Assembly (NCBI GenBank): GCA_900617975.1
Contig: UZAE01000659.1
Location: forward strand, 1-19,948
From: Rodentolepis nana
Taxonomy: Eukaryota; Platyhelminthes; Cestoda; Cyclophyllidea; Hymenolepididae
DNA length: 19,948 nt
Direction of reading: 5' to 3'
Part shown: positions 19,143 through 19,948 of the stretch, in pieces
Layout: each line of letters begins with the position of its first letter
How positions within the stretch are numbered: position 1 is the stretch's first letter
Position numbers and translations under genes: made by a program
Notes under the pieces: model-generated
Seen by the model: the letters and a program-made list of their open reading frames with translations, nothing else
What the model was told of the DNA's origin: nothing
The model's database searches: none

Positions 19143-19621
19143 TGGTTGCAATTTTTCTTTAACGCTCTCCTTCTCTTTCGTTTTTGCTCTTTTTTCAACT
19201 TTCCAGAGATGTAATCTTTGTTATTCAGTATATTCTTAATCGCTGTAGACTACACGTATTTTATCTGATGACAGGGGTTGTCACTTGTCAGTGTTGGCTA
19301 TAAACCTCTGAGGACTATATTTTCACACCAGAAAGTCAAGCGTTGAAAGTAGCCATATCAGATGTTTTCTTATTTAGCTCGAAAGAGACATGTACAAATT
19401 GATAGTAATCATTCGCCATCAGTTTTGCCAAAGTGAATTTAAAAAAATGGTTAAAATTGAGAAAAGCCTTTTTTTGGGAGGAATACTTCAGACTTTAAGG
19501 TTCGAAACAGTGAGCAAGTATGACCATTGAGAAAGCAGTGAATCAACAACGAACATTCAAATCAACTAAATTATTAGAGGTGAATGGAGTGGGAATAGCC
19601 AGTTCATATATTATGAAAGAA
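19143..19621. other. AT-rich non-coding stretch
   Basis: No supported coding frame, RNA gene or repeat. GGTTCGAAAC at about 19499 resembles part of a pol III B box, but no tRNA fold or A box accompanies it. Confidence 0.45.
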
Positions 19622-19948
19622 GGAGTGTGAGATAGACTTACCTCCACGTGGTGCACCTTGGGCAACGTATACTCATATGGCAAAAGTTTATTATTCGGCA
19701 GTTGACTTTTGACTTCAAACTACCATCACCCCACTGTATGTCATATTCAACTACTTCCATAGTACTCACCTCACCTTTTTTCTACCTTTGTGTCTGTCTG
19801 CCTCTTTTACACCTGTGAATCACTCTTCTGTTCCCCACCTCTCGACTTACTGTTAATTTGATGTTCCTTCCCCTCTGTGAAGCCCGAAGTCAGCTAAATG
19901 GCTACTGATAACTATCAAAACGCCTACCATTTGAAATAAATAAATAAA
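19622..19948 (+). mobile_element. short retroposon copy, running to the window end
   Basis: Near-complete copy starting GGAGTGTGAGATAGAC (head with two changes from GGGGTGTGCG), then CCACGTGGTGCACC, one GGCAGTTGACTTTTGAC unit, CCACAGTACTC-like segment (CCATAGTACTC), pyrimidine-rich middle, CCTCTGTGAAGCCCGAAGTC and AAATAAATAAATAAA at the edge. The right target-site duplication is outside the window; the left flank to compare is TATTATGAAAGAA. This copy is more diverged in its head than the others. Confidence 0.85.

Noticed and set aside
19499..19515. GGTTCGAAAC as a tRNA T-loop or B box
   Set aside because: No acceptor stem, anticodon arm or A box can be drawn around it.

Overview
The window looks like AT-rich, gene-poor, non-coding nuclear DNA from an animal, most likely an arthropod. 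I base this on a mellifera-type mariner end, a decayed non-LTR retrotransposon with an RNase H domain, and a family of short retroposons that share the retrotransposon's tail. There are no operons, ribosome binding sites or long conserved genes. I cannot name the species; a chelicerate such as a spider would fit but is a guess.

Layout. 1-306: the 3' end of a decayed mariner, ending in its terminal inverted repeat. 998-1070: a 5'-truncated scrap of the retroposon family. 2315-6837: a 4.5-kb insertion that starts with the retroposon head, ends with its tail, carries an 11-bp target-site duplication (TSD) and is filled with about 65 tandem copies of a 35-49 bp internal unit, arranged in part as identical 410-bp higher-order blocks. 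7760-8306: an inverted copy with a 14-bp TSD and different internal tandem duplications. 10040-10361 and 15097-15420: ordinary copies of about 322-324 bp with 12- and 15-bp TSDs. 18479-19130: a 5'-truncated, mutated LINE 3' end (RNase H plus a defective zinc knuckle) whose last roughly 60 bp match the retroposon tail. 19622-19948: another ordinary copy cut by the window end. The remaining sequence is AT-rich, with three weak exon-like stretches, a few simple repeats and one near-palindrome.

How the parts relate. The short elements have no coding capacity. They share the 3' end of the RNase H LINE, end in TAAA repeats and have 11-15 bp TSDs. They therefore look like SINEs, or internally deleted derivatives, mobilised by that LINE. 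I cannot find tRNA-type A and B boxes in their head, so their origin is open. The most unusual feature is that one such insertion became, or already contained, a satellite-like array with mosaic higher-order repeats, while a second copy in the same window expanded in a different part of its sequence.
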